Notes under the pieces: generated by a model
What the model saw: the letters and a program-made list of their open reading frames with translations, nothing else
The model's database searches: none
Told to the model about the DNA's origin: nothing
Part shown: piece by piece, positions 7,982-16,846 of the stretch
How the letters are laid out: each line of letters begins with the position of its first letter
Numbering within the stretch: the stretch's first letter is position 1
Program-made: the position numbers and the translations under genes
DNA from: Morganella sibonii
GTDB taxonomy: Bacteria > Pseudomonadota > Gammaproteobacteria > Enterobacterales > Enterobacteriaceae
Length of the DNA stretch: 64,000 nt
Direction: 5' to 3' (one strand)
NCBI RefSeq assembly: GCF_040560245.1
Contig: NZ_JAKMWP010000013.1

Positions 7982-8160
7982 CTTATGAACAAAGACAAGC
8001 ATTTTTAGACCATATAAGAGAATCTAAAGAAATTGTGGATGGATGGCCTGCATGGAAGCGTGAAGATAGTGATAGTGTCCGGAACAATCATCACGAAGAT
8101 TCACTTTGTGGTAGTCAGTTGGCAGAACAACATTGCGCTGAAACTGAAGCAGCATCCTGA
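7978..8160 (+). CDS. Small hypothetical protein coupled to the dCTP deaminase
   Basis: 60-aa frame whose ATG overlaps the deaminase stop (ATGA at 7978-7981), implying translational coupling. The first half, MTYEQRQAFLDHIRESKEIV followed by DGWPAWKR, reads like a genuine amphipathic helix plus a tryptophan motif. The second half becomes less AT-rich and of low apparent quality, and may be read-through into backbone DNA after the insert's edge. I do not recognise a named family. From memory, short proteins of the helix-WPxWKR type recur beside mobile and defence genes, but I cannot confirm that here. Possible roles are accessory, immunity or regulatory partner of the deaminase. Confidence 0.5.
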   Translation: MTYEQRQAFLDHIRESKEIVDGWPAWKREDSDSVRNNHHEDSLCGSQLAEQHCAETEAAS

Positions 8161-8235
8161 GTCGTTTATTACAGATAAGCCACCCATACAGCAGGTGGCA
8201 TTAACGCCGCTGATTTCATTTTTTACACTATAGTT

Positions 8236-9048
8236 CTATCCGGTCGTTCCATTTATTTTCTCACACAATTCTTCCGCAGCCTTTAATAACCGCGGCGTGC
8301 CGCGCTGGAACCAGTCGGCATTGATAGTAATTACCGGCACATCAAGCTGCGGAGACCAGAAGCGTTTTACATTCTCCACTTCGCGGTCATCCCCGGAGAT
8401 CAGGATCATCGCCGGTCTGCGGGTCAGTACCTGCTCACGATTGACCTGCGGCCAGGGAACCGGGCTGTCGGCAAACACGTTTTTACCACGGCACAGTGTG
8501 ACCACTTCGCTTTGCAGGGTGGTGCCGGATGCGGTGAAAATCGGGTTTTGGCCGAACTGGAGAAAGATCCGTTTTTCCGGTTTATCACCGTAGCGGGCTT
8601 TCAGGGTTTCAATCCCGCTGCGCATATCTGAAGCGGCTTGTTCCGCCAGGGCCGGTTGCGGACTGTAAGAGGCAAGACGATCCAGATCATCCGCAATTTC
8701 ACCGAGGTTGCGCGGATCAAAATACTCGACTTTTATCCCGAGATGCTCCAGCTGACTCAGCGGGCGCTGCGGGTTGCCGCCGCGCCAGGCCATGATCAGA
8801 TCCGGCTTCAGGGCAATAATACGTTCAAGATTCAGTCCCTGCCAGCTGGACACCTGTTCGATATTTTTCGCTTCCGGCGGGTAATCCGCGTTGGCACTGA
8901 CACCGACCAGGTTATCGCCCAGACCGGCGGCATAGGCCATCTCCGCCAGTGACGGGGAGAGGGCGATCACCCGCTGTGCCGCAGCCTGTGCTCCGGCGGA
9001 TGCCAGCAGAAACAGCAGACCGGCGAAGCGCAATGATCGTCTGATCAT
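8236..9048 (-). CDS. btuF: Vitamin B12 ABC transporter, periplasmic binding protein
   Basis: 270-aa periplasmic cobalamin-binding protein of the BtuCDF importer. It has a short Arg-rich N-terminus, a hydrophobic core and an AQAAAQ cleavage region typical of a Sec signal. RVIALSPSLAEMAYAAGLGD and VGVSANADYPPEAKNIEQVS are the BtuF/FhuD-like fold blocks. Its ATG overlaps the mtnN stop by 4 bases (ATGA), so the two are co-transcribed, the mtnN-btuF pairing seen in many Enterobacterales. The btuCD genes are not in the window. Confidence 0.9.
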   Translation of the reverse strand: MIRRSLRFAGLLFLLASAGAQAAAQRVIALSPSLAEMAYAAGLGDNLVGVSANADYPPEAKNIEQVSSWQGLNLERIIALKPDLIMAWRGGNPQRPLSQLEHLGIKVEYFDPRNLGEIADDLDRLASYSPQPALAEQAASDMRSGIETLKARYGDKPEKRIFLQFGQNPIFTASGTTLQSEVVTLCRGKNVFADSPVPWPQVNREQVLTRRPAMILISGDDREVENVKRFWSPQLDVPVITINADWFQRGTPRLLKAAEELCEKINGTTG

Positions 9049-9746
9049 TTCAGCGAATCAATATTGGCGAGGATTTCCGCCACCATCAGGGAAGACTGCT
9101 TTGCCGCCAGCGGCAGAAACTCATCAAAACTGAGGTGAGAGGCTTTATCTGCCACATCAGAAATTGCGCGAACCACCACAAACGGTACCTGATACTGATG
9201 GCATACATGGCCGACAGCCGCACATTCCATTTCCACCGCCACTACGGACGGGAACGTCGCACGGATACGCGCCAGCGGCTCTGCGCCGTTAATAAAGGCG
9301 TCACCGCTGCAAATCAGGCCGCGTACGGCGTTCAGGCCGAGCGTCTGAATACATTTTTCAGTCAGTGAGATAAGACCGGCATCAGCGGTAAAGGCAGGCG
9401 GACATTGTGCCATCTGGCCCGGCTCGTAGCCGAATGCAGTGACATCCGCGTCGTGATAGCGGACTTCCGAGGAGACAACAATATCGCCGACATTCAGGTG
9501 CGGGGCGAGACCGCCGGCAGAACCGGTGTTAATCACCACATCCGGTTTGCACAGCTCCAGCAGCAGGGTGGTACCGATGGCGGCCGCCACTTTACCGATA
9601 CCGGATTTGAGCAGGGCGACATCAACACCGTTAATCTGACCGGTATAGATTTCGCAGCCGCCGTGGCGGAGGGTTTGCATGTTGGTAATCTGATCACGCA
9701 GCAGGGTTACTTCCTGCTCCATCGCACCTATGATACCGACTTTCAT
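9045..9746 (-). CDS. mtnN: 5'-methylthioadenosine/S-adenosylhomocysteine nucleosidase
   Basis: 233-aa cytoplasmic enzyme that hydrolyses MTA, SAH and 5'-deoxyadenosine to adenine plus the thioribose. It feeds methionine salvage and S-ribosylhomocysteine for AI-2. The start is MKVGIIGAMEQEVTLLRDQI, identical in layout to E. coli MtnN, so the longer in-frame extension to 9797 is rejected. The catalytic region FVVVRAISDVADKASHLSFD contains the family's Asp, and VEMECAAVGHVC is the purine-binding block. It is divergent from dgt and overlaps btuF downstream. Confidence 0.95.
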   Translation of the reverse strand: MKVGIIGAMEQEVTLLRDQITNMQTLRHGGCEIYTGQINGVDVALLKSGIGKVAAAIGTTLLLELCKPDVVINTGSAGGLAPHLNVGDIVVSSEVRYHDADVTAFGYEPGQMAQCPPAFTADAGLISLTEKCIQTLGLNAVRGLICSGDAFINGAEPLARIRATFPSVVAVEMECAAVGHVCHQYQVPFVVVRAISDVADKASHLSFDEFLPLAAKQSSLMVAEILANIDSLK

Positions 9747-9861
9747 TATGTCATACTCCCTGAATAGAAATTGAACTGCATAATAACGGATTAGCAACAG
9801 TTTATCACTGAATCCCGGCGGGCGGTGTCTTTTCCCGTGCGGATAAAAAGACGGAGGCGAC

Positions 9862-11373
9862 GTGCCGGTGATTGATTTTAAAAAGAAGCTGAATTTTCAC
9901 CGCCAGTTTGGTGCTTCTGCGGCGGAATCCGCAGAAGAGTTTCTGGTGAATCAGGCATTTGAAAGTGATCGCGGGCGCATCATCAATTCCGCCGCTGTCC
10001 GTCGTCTGCAACAGAAAACCCAGGTCTTTCCGCTGGAGCAGAATTCCGCTGTCCGCAGCCGTCTCACTCACTCTCTGGAAGTGCAGCAGGTCGGGCGCTA
10101 TATCGCCAAGACCATCCTCAGTCAGCTGAAACAGTCACAAAAGCTGGAAGAATACGGCCTGGATGAGCGTACGGATGCTTTTGAAAGTGTGGTGGAAATG
10201 GCGTGTCTGATGCATGACATCGGTAACCCGCCGTTCGGCCATTTCGGCGAGGCAGCGATTCAGAAATGGTTCGGCAGTCTGCTGGGTGAACCGCAGACCG
10301 GCGGGGAAGATAACTGTCAGATTGCCGCACTGCGCCTGACCGGTTCACCGCAGGCGGATAATCTGCGCCGTCAGCTGCGCCGTGATTTATGTCAGTTTGA
10401 GGGGAATGCCCAGGGAATGCGGATGGCGCACCATCTGCTGAAACTCAATCTGACATTTGCCCAGATAGGCAGCGTGCTGAAATATACCCGTCCCGCCTGG
10501 CAGTTAGAGCCGGTGCCGGAAGAATTTGATTATCTCACCAAAAAACCGGGCTATTACTGGTCTGAAAATACCCTGATTCAGCGGCTGCGTGATGAATTAC
10601 AGCTCGGTGAATTCTGCCGTTTTCCGCTCAGTTATATTATGGAAGCTGCGGATGATATCTCGTATTGCATTGCTGATCTGGATGATGCGGTGGAGAAAGG
10701 CATTCTGACCCCGGATACGCTGGTGACATATCTGCGCCAGGAGTGGCAGGCTCTGGAAGGCTCTGAGGATTCCGCCCTGTTCCGGGATACGGTGGAGCTG
10801 GCTTACCAGTCGCTTACCCGCAGTCATCACCGCAGCCCGCAGGATCAGTTTTTCATGTATCTGCGGGTCTATATCACCAACAAACTGGTGCCGTACACTG
10901 CACAACGCTTTATTGATAATCTGCCTGCGGTGTTTGCGGGCACTTACAATCAGGCGCTGCTGGAAGATAAAAGTGAAGAACACCGCCTGCTGAAAACCCT
11001 GAAACGGGTCGCGTTTAAGTATGTGTTTACCCATCACGAAGTGGAAGAGCTGGAATTGCAGGGATTCAGAATTATCAATGGTCTGCTGGATTTCTACCGG
11101 CCATTATTAATGATGCCGCAGGCCGATTTTGCGGATCTGGTCCGTGAAAATTTCCACAAATACTATTTTATCGAAACCCGGCTGTTGCATAAGCTGTCAC
11201 GCAAGCAGCGGGCGGCTTACAGTGAAGCGGTTGCCGCACTGGCGGAACACCCGCCGGAAGAGCGGACGATTCTGGAATTTTATTACCGGGCCCGGCTGAT
11301 TCAGGATTATATCAGCGGTATGACCGACCATTACGCTTACGAAGAATACCGGCGTTTCTCTGTTTGTCAGTAA
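9862..11373 (+). CDS. dgt: Deoxyguanosinetriphosphate triphosphohydrolase
   Basis: 503-aa HD-superfamily enzyme that cleaves dGTP to deoxyguanosine and triphosphate, controlling dNTP pools. HSLEVQQVGR and CLMHDIGNPPFGHFGE form the HD metal site (the His-Asp pair lies in LMHDIGNP). Start is GTG at 9862, preceded by GGAGG at 9853-9857, giving MPVIDFKKKLNFHRQFG, which aligns with the E. coli Dgt N-terminus. Family length is about 505. It is divergent from mtnN, as in E. coli. Dgt also limits phages in some bacteria, but here it is simply part of the conserved backbone. Confidence 0.93.
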   Translation: MPVIDFKKKLNFHRQFGASAAESAEEFLVNQAFESDRGRIINSAAVRRLQQKTQVFPLEQNSAVRSRLTHSLEVQQVGRYIAKTILSQLKQSQKLEEYGLDERTDAFESVVEMACLMHDIGNPPFGHFGEAAIQKWFGSLLGEPQTGGEDNCQIAALRLTGSPQADNLRRQLRRDLCQFEGNAQGMRMAHHLLKLNLTFAQIGSVLKYTRPAWQLEPVPEEFDYLTKKPGYYWSENTLIQRLRDELQLGEFCRFPLSYIMEAADDISYCIADLDDAVEKGILTPDTLVTYLRQEWQALEGSEDSALFRDTVELAYQSLTRSHHRSPQDQFFMYLRVYITNKLVPYTAQRFIDNLPAVFAGTYNQALLEDKSEEHRLLKTLKRVAFKYVFTHHEVEELELQGFRIINGLLDFYRPLLMMPQADFADLVRENFHKYYFIETRLLHKLSRKQRAAYSEAVAALAEHPPEERTILEFYYRARLIQDYISGMTDHYAYEEYRRFSVCQ

Positions 11374-11412
11374 GCTGCTGATTAATGACAGCACTTTCTC
11401 ACAAATGACCTG

Positions 11413-11442
11413 ACAATTCCGGTTCAATATTACCGGAATTGT
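11413..11442 (+). terminator. Hairpin downstream of dgt
   Basis: An 11-bp perfect inverted repeat (ACAATTCCGGT at 11413-11423, ACCGGAATTGT at 11432-11442) with an 8-base loop lies 40 bases after the dgt stop. There is no strong T-run, so it may be a weak terminator or a processing structure. The rest of the gap to 11672 is AT-rich and shows no gene. Confidence 0.45.
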
Positions 11443-11530
11443 TGCTACGATTAATCTGCAGTTGTTGCTGAAATAGATTCACTGTATTCGGTGGCGGATA
11501 TCTGTTATTTAAGGACGAAATATCAAAACA

Positions 11531-11545
11531 ATTTGCGATGCAAAT
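11531..11545. promoter_or_regulatory. Short palindrome, possible operator
   Basis: ATTTGC-GAT-GCAAAT is a perfect 6-bp inverted repeat with a 3-base spacer. It lies 127 bases ahead of the GCS2-type gene, inside an AT-rich leader. The symmetry suits a dimeric repressor, but nothing identifies a protein. Confidence 0.25.
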
Positions 11546-11672
11546 GTTAATGAATATAAAGCAGATTGTTATTATTTTTTGTTTTTTATATGTGCATCAT
11601 ATTATCGCAGCCTGAATATGTTTCAGGGACTATACCGTCGCACCAAATGTATTAACCGGGATTACATCACGT

Positions 11673-12788
11673 ATGCAAAAAGAGTATCGGGTCGGGATTG
11701 AATTTGAATATTGGCTGACGTTGTACCGGAATAAAAGTGCCGCCGGTATTAAATCTTTTGACAATATTACCTTGTCAGAGCTGGAGCCTGCACTGAATAA
11801 CCGTCCGGGGATGGATGATGCCTCGCTGCATAAAGGGGATGCGGGCATTAAAGCCGGTTACTGGTATGTTGAGGGCGATGAGCGTTTTTCGCCGGAAGGT
11901 CAGCTTGTTGCACAGGTTATCAAAGGGATAGAAATCCGCACCCCGCCGGCAGAGTCAGTAACGGCAGCATTAAATTCCCTGCAAACGATAGAAATTCAGC
12001 TGAGTGAGCGTCTGAAGGATTGCGGGCTGGGGATCAGCGCTTATCACCCGGTTTCGCCGCGTTATCAGTTTAATCCGCCGCTGAATGCGTGGGAAAAAAA
12101 CTTCCGCGAGGAGCATGCCGCATTCCGCCATGCCGATCTGGTGATGCAGACCTGCGGGCCGGATATCAATATCTCCGTACCGGAAATGAGCGATGTCCGT
12201 GTTGTCCAGGCAGTGGAAAAACTGACCTTTTTCGCGCCGTATCTGGTGGCTCTTTCGCTGAACGGCCCGCTGGAAAACGGACAGTTATGGGGCGGATTAT
12301 CCCGCCGTACCGCGTTGCGCAGTTGTCATCGTCCGGCCTGCAAAGGGTTCCTGACCAACTCGGCGGTGTATCCGCATGACTTTATTTACCCTGCGCGTAA
12401 CGAGGGGGAGCACGGGCGGATTGAGTTCAAAGCGTTTGATGCCGTTCCCGATCCGGCGCTGCTGGGCGCATTCTGCGCGTGGGTTCTCGGGCTGGTGCTG
12501 GATGATACCATCTCCTTTAATTACGGCGTGCAGCCGGATTCCCGCTTTAATGCGATTGCCCGTGATCCGTTTGCGGATCTGACCGTTTCCACGGTGGCGG
12601 AAACGCTGCTGAACGCCGCCCGCCGGGCGCTGGAACAACATGGTCTGCTGCATGAAGCTGACCGGCTGCAGTTACTCAGTGAACGTCTGGCAAACAGAAT
12701 GACGCCTGCGGATGAAATGATCACCCGTTTTATGGTCAGTGGTGAGTTAATGCATTTCGGCGGGCTGTGGCCGGAGCTGAATGCGTAA
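11673..12788 (+). CDS. GCS2-family glutamate-cysteine ligase-like protein
   Basis: 371-aa member of the carboxylate-amine ligase (GCS2/YbdK-like) superfamily. These enzymes join glutamate or a related carboxylate to an amine using ATP. VGIEFEYWLTL at the N-terminus is the family's glutamate/metal-binding strand. GIEIRTPPAESV, CGPDINISVPE and HGRIEFKAFDAVPDP are further matching blocks with acidic metal ligands. It is monocistronic, with a strong terminator right after it. Its start lacks a clear Shine-Dalgarno. It could make gamma-glutamylcysteine, another gamma-glutamyl amide or a peptide modification. The substrate is not readable from sequence, and it is not the classical proteobacterial GshA. 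Confidence 0.65.
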   Translation: MQKEYRVGIEFEYWLTLYRNKSAAGIKSFDNITLSELEPALNNRPGMDDASLHKGDAGIKAGYWYVEGDERFSPEGQLVAQVIKGIEIRTPPAESVTAALNSLQTIEIQLSERLKDCGLGISAYHPVSPRYQFNPPLNAWEKNFREEHAAFRHADLVMQTCGPDINISVPEMSDVRVVQAVEKLTFFAPYLVALSLNGPLENGQLWGGLSRRTALRSCHRPACKGFLTNSAVYPHDFIYPARNEGEHGRIEFKAFDAVPDPALLGAFCAWVLGLVLDDTISFNYGVQPDSRFNAIARDPFADLTVSTVAETLLNAARRALEQHGLLHEADRLQLLSERLANRMTPADEMITRFMVSGELMHFGGLWPELNA

Positions 12789-12829
12789 CACCGTCATATC
12801 AGGATACATTTTTGTTACCGGCAATAATA

Positions 12830-12860
12830 AACCGTTATTTTTTTAATAACGGTTTTTTTT
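12830..12860 (+). terminator. Rho-independent terminator after the GCS2-type gene
   Basis: AACCGTTATT (12830-12839) pairs perfectly with AATAACGGTT (12845-12854), loop of 5 T, followed by a continuous T-run. A clear intrinsic terminator, about 42 bases past the stop codon. Confidence 0.9.
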
Positions 12861-13176
12861 GCGGTAAAAAAATCAGCACTGGTAAGTTCATGTAAATTTA
12901 ATATTTATCAGAGACTGATCCTGCGTATTATTCACAGAATGCTGCTGTCTCTGACAGCATTAATAATGAAACCGGCAGCCCGGTGGCATAACGATAAATA
13001 TTATTTATCATTTTAATAAATAGTGCTGAGGTGCTATCCGGCATTATGGTATCATCAGCAGCTCGTATTTTTACCGGTTTACAGCGTGTAACCTGCAGCG
13101 TACCCGAATAATCCGTTGGTCAATACGCTGCTTTATGGGAAAATCACCGGCCTCACAGACAACGTTTTTTATCATT
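12861..13176 (+). other. Intergenic leader of rlmD
   Basis: No gene is seen. The stretch is AT-rich and ends with TATGGTATCAT at about 13044-13054, which resembles an extended -10 (TG-n-TATCAT) and could be the rlmD-relA promoter. No convincing -35 box was found. Confidence 0.4.
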
Positions 13177-14517
13177 ATGGCGCAATTTTATTCTCAGCCC
13201 CGTCAGACCCCGCGGCAGTCCCGGACTGTCACTGTCACCGCTGACTCTCTCGATGCTCTCGGGCAGGGCATTGCCCGCCTTCAGGGCAAAACTGTTTTTA
13301 TCCCGGATCTGATGCCGGAGGAGTCCGCACAGGTCAGGCTGACGGAAGAAAAGCGCCACTACGCCAAAGGCAGTGTGGTGAAACGTCTGTCTGATAATCC
13401 GGCACGCCGCAAACCGGCCTGCCGTCATTACGGACAGTGCGGCGGCTGCCAGCAGCAGCACATTCCGGTTGCGATGCAGCGGGAAACCAAAGCCGCTTAC
13501 CTTTCTTACCTGCTGACCCGCGAAACGGGTGAGGCGTGCGGGGATGTCCCTGTACTGAGCGGGGAAGAGTACGGCTACCGCCGCCGGGCGCGGCTGGCAC
13601 TGGTGTATTCCCCGAAAACAAAACAGCTGACAATGGGATTTCGTCAGGCGCAGAGCAAATCAACGGTCGCCGTAAAACAGTGTCCGGTACTGGTTCCGCG
13701 CCTTGAAGCATTGCTGGTACCCTTACAGGCCTGCCTCGCGTCGCTGGCTGCCGCACCGAAACTCGGTCATGCGGAACTGGCGGATACGGAAAGTGGTCCT
13801 CTGCTGGTGCTGCGCCATCTGGCGCCGCTCAGTGATGCGGATATGTCGGTACTGACGGCATTTTGTTCTGAATACAGCACAGCGCTTTATTTGCAGGGCA
13901 GTGCGGATACTCCGCCTGTGTCAGTTTGTGCGCTGCATCCTCCGTATTACGCGGTGGCCGGGTTAAAATTACAGTTCAGCCCGCAGGATTTTATCCAGGT
14001 GAACGGTGACCTGAATGAGCAGATGGTCGCACAGGCGCTGAACTGGTTGGAGCTGACAAAACACGATCGCGTGTTAGATCTCTTCTGCGGGATGGGAAAC
14101 TTTACGCTGCCGGCGGCGGAACGCGCCGGTGAGGTTGTCGGGGTGGAGGGCGTGGAAGCGCTGGTCCGCACGGCCCGGGAGAATGCCCGTCTCAATCATC
14201 TGGCGAATGCCGCGTTTTATCACGCGGATTTGTCGCAGGATATTACCGGGGAGCCGTGGGCGGCTTCCGGGTTTAATAAAGTTTTACTGGACCCGGCACG
14301 TGCCGGGGCGGCTGAAATTATGCCGCATATTGTTGCGCTTTCCCCTGAGCGCATCGTTTATGTTTCCTGCAATCCCACAACACTTGCAAGGGATAGTCAG
14401 GTTCTGCATGGTGCCGGGTATCACCGGAATGCTGTCCGCATGCTGGATATGTTTCCGCAAACCGGCCATTTGGAGTCGATGGTGCTTTTCACGAAGACAC
14501 CACCGGTCAGTCAGTAG
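13177..14517 (+). CDS. rlmD: 23S rRNA (uracil-1939-C5)-methyltransferase
   Basis: 446-aa RNA m5U methyltransferase (RumA) acting on U1939 of 23S rRNA with S-adenosylmethionine. An N-terminal TRAM domain is followed by the 4Fe-4S cluster motif CRHYGQCGGCQQQH, a Rossmann methyltransferase core with VLDLFCGMGNFTLP (SAM binding), and YVSCNPTTLARD carrying the catalytic Cys. The start MAQFYSQPR matches E. coli RlmD, so the ATG 42 bases upstream is considered less likely, though neither has a strong ribosome site. It is followed after 9 bases by relA, the standard enterobacterial pair. Confidence 0.95.
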   Translation: MAQFYSQPRQTPRQSRTVTVTADSLDALGQGIARLQGKTVFIPDLMPEESAQVRLTEEKRHYAKGSVVKRLSDNPARRKPACRHYGQCGGCQQQHIPVAMQRETKAAYLSYLLTRETGEACGDVPVLSGEEYGYRRRARLALVYSPKTKQLTMGFRQAQSKSTVAVKQCPVLVPRLEALLVPLQACLASLAAAPKLGHAELADTESGPLLVLRHLAPLSDADMSVLTAFCSEYSTALYLQGSADTPPVSVCALHPPYYAVAGLKLQFSPQDFIQVNGDLNEQMVAQALNWLELTKHDRVLDLFCGMGNFTLPAAERAGEVVGVEGVEALVRTARENARLNHLANAAFYHADLSQDITGEPWAASGFNKVLLDPARAGAAEIMPHIVALSPERIVYVSCNPTTLARDSQVLHGAGYHRNAVRMLDMFPQTGHLESMVLFTKTPPVSQ

Positions 14518-14526
14518 GGAGAATGT

Positions 14527-16761
14527 ATGGTCGCGGTAAGAAGTGCGCATTTAACACCGGCCGGTGAGTTTGACCCGGCACACTGGATTAACAGCCTCGG
14601 GCTGCATAACCCGGTGACGGGTGAAAAACTGGAAGAGGTCTGGCATTACTGTCATCAGCAGGTTGATGGTCATCAGGATGCGGCGCTGTTGTTGGGGCGC
14701 GGTATTGAGATGGTGGAAATTTTATCCACCCTCAGTATGGATCTCGACAGTCTGCGTGCAGCGTTGCTTTTTCCGCTGGCCGAAGCGGAGATCCTCGGTG
14801 AGGAAGAGATAAGCGAAGCCTTTGGCTCCGCTATCTGGCTGCTGGTCAAAGGTGTGATGGATATGGATGCTATCCGTCAGCTGAAAGCCACCCATAATGA
14901 CGAAACCAGTTCGGTGCAGGTGGATAACATCCGCCGCATGCTGCTCTCCATGGTGGAAGATTTCCGCTGCGTGGTTATCAAGCTGGCGGAGCGGATCGCT
15001 CATCTGCGCGAAGTCAAAGATGCCGGTGAGGACGAACGCGTCCTGGCCGCCAAAGAGTGTTTCAATATTTATGCCCCGCTGGCGAACCGCCTCGGGATCG
15101 GGCAGCTGAAATGGGAGCTGGAGGATTACTGCTTCCGTTATCTGCACCCGGATGATTACAAACGCATTGCCAGCCTGCTGCATGAGCGCCGTCTTGACCG
15201 CGAAGAGTATATCGATAATTTTGTGACGTCACTGCGTGAAGACATGAAAGAAGAGGGTATTCAGGCCGAGATCTACGGGCGACCGAAGCATATCTACAGC
15301 ATCTGGCGCAAGATGCAGAAAAAATCACTTTCTTTTGATGAACTGTTTGATGTCCGCGCCGTGCGGATTGTGGTGGAACGTCTCCAGGACTGCTACGCCG
15401 CACTCGGGATTGTCCACACTCATTTCCGTCATCTGCCGGATGAGTTTGATGACTATGTGGCGAATCCGAAACCGAACGGCTATCAGTCCATTCATACTGT
15501 GGTGCTGGGGCCGAAAGGCAAAACCCTGGAAATTCAGATCCGTACCCGGCAGATGCATGAAGATGCGGAACTCGGCGTTGCGGCGCACTGGAAATACAAA
15601 GAAGGTACCGCAGGCGGCGGAAAAACCGGCAGTTACGAGAACCGCATTGCCTGGCTGCGTAAACTGATTGCGTGGCAGGAAGAGATGGCCGATTCCGGCG
15701 AAATGCTGGATGAAGTACGCAGTCAGGTGTTTGACGACCGTGTTTACGTCTTTACCCCGAAAGGGGATGTGGTGGATTTACCGGCCGGTTCCACGCCGCT
15801 CGATTTTGCCTATCATATCCACAGTGATGTGGGGCACCGTTGTATTGGTGCGAAAATCGGTGGCCGTATCGTGCCGTTCAGCTACCAGTTACAGATGGGC
15901 GATCAGATTGAAGTCATCACCCAGAAACAGCCGAACCCGAGCCGTGACTGGCTGAACCCGAACCTGGGTTATGTCACCACCAGCCGCGGGCGGGCAAAAA
16001 TCCATAACTGGTTCCGCAAACAGGATCGCGATAAAAATATTATTGCCGGACGGCAGATGCTGGACAACGAACTGGCCGCGCAGGATATCAGCCTGAAAGA
16101 GGCGGAAAAACTGCTGATCGCCCGCTATAACGTGCATTCGCTGGATGAAGTGCTGGCCGGTATTGGTGTGGGTGATATCCGCATCAACCAGTTGTCGAAC
16201 TTCCTGCAAAGCAAGCTGAACAAACCGACAGCGGAAGAAGCCGATCGTGAAGCCCTGAAAACCCTGGAAAAAGCGCCGCCGGCCAAACCGGCACCGGCTC
16301 ACCAGAGCAGCGGCCGCATTGTGGTTGAGGGGGTCGGTAACCTGATGCATCACATCGCCCGCTGCTGCCAGCCGATTCCGGGAGATGATATTATCGGTTT
16401 TATCACCAAAGGCCGGGGGATCTCCATCCACCGCGCGGATTGTGAACAACTGGCGGAATTGCAGGAACAGGCACCGGAGCGTCTGGTGGAAGCAGTCTGG
16501 AGCGCGAGTTACTCCAGCGGCTATTCTCTGGTGGTGCGGGTGGTGGCAAATGACCGCAGCGGTCTGCTGCGCGATATCACCACGATTCTGGCTAACGAGA
16601 AAGTGAATGTTCTCGGCGTGCGCAGCCACAGTGATGTGAAACAGCAGATTGCCACTATCGATATGGACATGGAAATCTACAATATCCAGACCCTCAGCCG
16701 AGTGCTGGCAAAACTGAACCAACTGCCGGATGTGATTGAGGCAAAACGTCACACTCAGTAA
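14527..16761 (+). CDS. relA: (p)ppGpp synthetase I (stringent response)
   Basis: 744-aa ribosome-associated pyrophosphokinase that makes ppGpp when uncharged tRNA enters the A site. Order of domains: degenerate, inactive hydrolase region at the N-terminus (no working HD pair); synthetase domain with GRPKHIYSIWRKMQKK and EDAELGVAAHWKYKEG; TGS domain (RVYVFTPKGDVVDLPAGSTP); zinc-finger region with the conserved HHIARCCQPIPGD; and C-terminal ACT domain (VVRVVANDRSGLLRDITT). Length equals that of E. coli RelA (744). It begins MVAVRSAHL, as in E. coli, 9 bases after rlmD, and is followed by a terminator and mazG. Confidence 0.98.
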   Translation: MVAVRSAHLTPAGEFDPAHWINSLGLHNPVTGEKLEEVWHYCHQQVDGHQDAALLLGRGIEMVEILSTLSMDLDSLRAALLFPLAEAEILGEEEISEAFGSAIWLLVKGVMDMDAIRQLKATHNDETSSVQVDNIRRMLLSMVEDFRCVVIKLAERIAHLREVKDAGEDERVLAAKECFNIYAPLANRLGIGQLKWELEDYCFRYLHPDDYKRIASLLHERRLDREEYIDNFVTSLREDMKEEGIQAEIYGRPKHIYSIWRKMQKKSLSFDELFDVRAVRIVVERLQDCYAALGIVHTHFRHLPDEFDDYVANPKPNGYQSIHTVVLGPKGKTLEIQIRTRQMHEDAELGVAAHWKYKEGTAGGGKTGSYENRIAWLRKLIAWQEEMADSGEMLDEVRSQVFDDRVYVFTPKGDVVDLPAGSTPLDFAYHIHSDVGHRCIGAKIGGRIVPFSYQLQMGDQIEVITQKQPNPSRDWLNPNLGYVTTSRGRAKIHNWFRKQDRDKNIIAGRQMLDNELAAQDISLKEAEKLLIARYNVHSLDEVLAGIGVGDIRINQLSNFLQSKLNKPTAEEADREALKTLEKAPPAKPAPAHQSSGRIVVEGVGNLMHHIARCCQPIPGDDIIGFITKGRGISIHRADCEQLAELQEQAPERLVEAVWSASYSSGYSLVVRVVANDRSGLLRDITTILANEKVNVLGVRSHSDVKQQIATIDMDMEIYNIQTLSRVLAKLNQLPDVIEAKRHTQ

Positions 16762-16787
16762 AACGGCCGGAAATCGGTTACACTGAA

Positions 16788-16812
16788 AAGCAGACTCTGT
16801 CTGCTTTTTTTA
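16788..16812 (+). terminator. Rho-independent terminator after relA
   Basis: AAGCAGAC (16788-16795) and GTCTGCTT (16799-16806) form an 8-bp stem with a 3-base loop running into a T-run. It separates relA from mazG. Confidence 0.8.
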
Positions 16813-16846
16813 TCACTCGCGGAAATCATATTCAGGAACTAATCAC

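Noticed and set aside
15889..16752. 287-codon minus-strand frame
   Set aside because: It lies wholly antisense to relA, whose protein is conserved end to end; a by-product of GC-rich codons.
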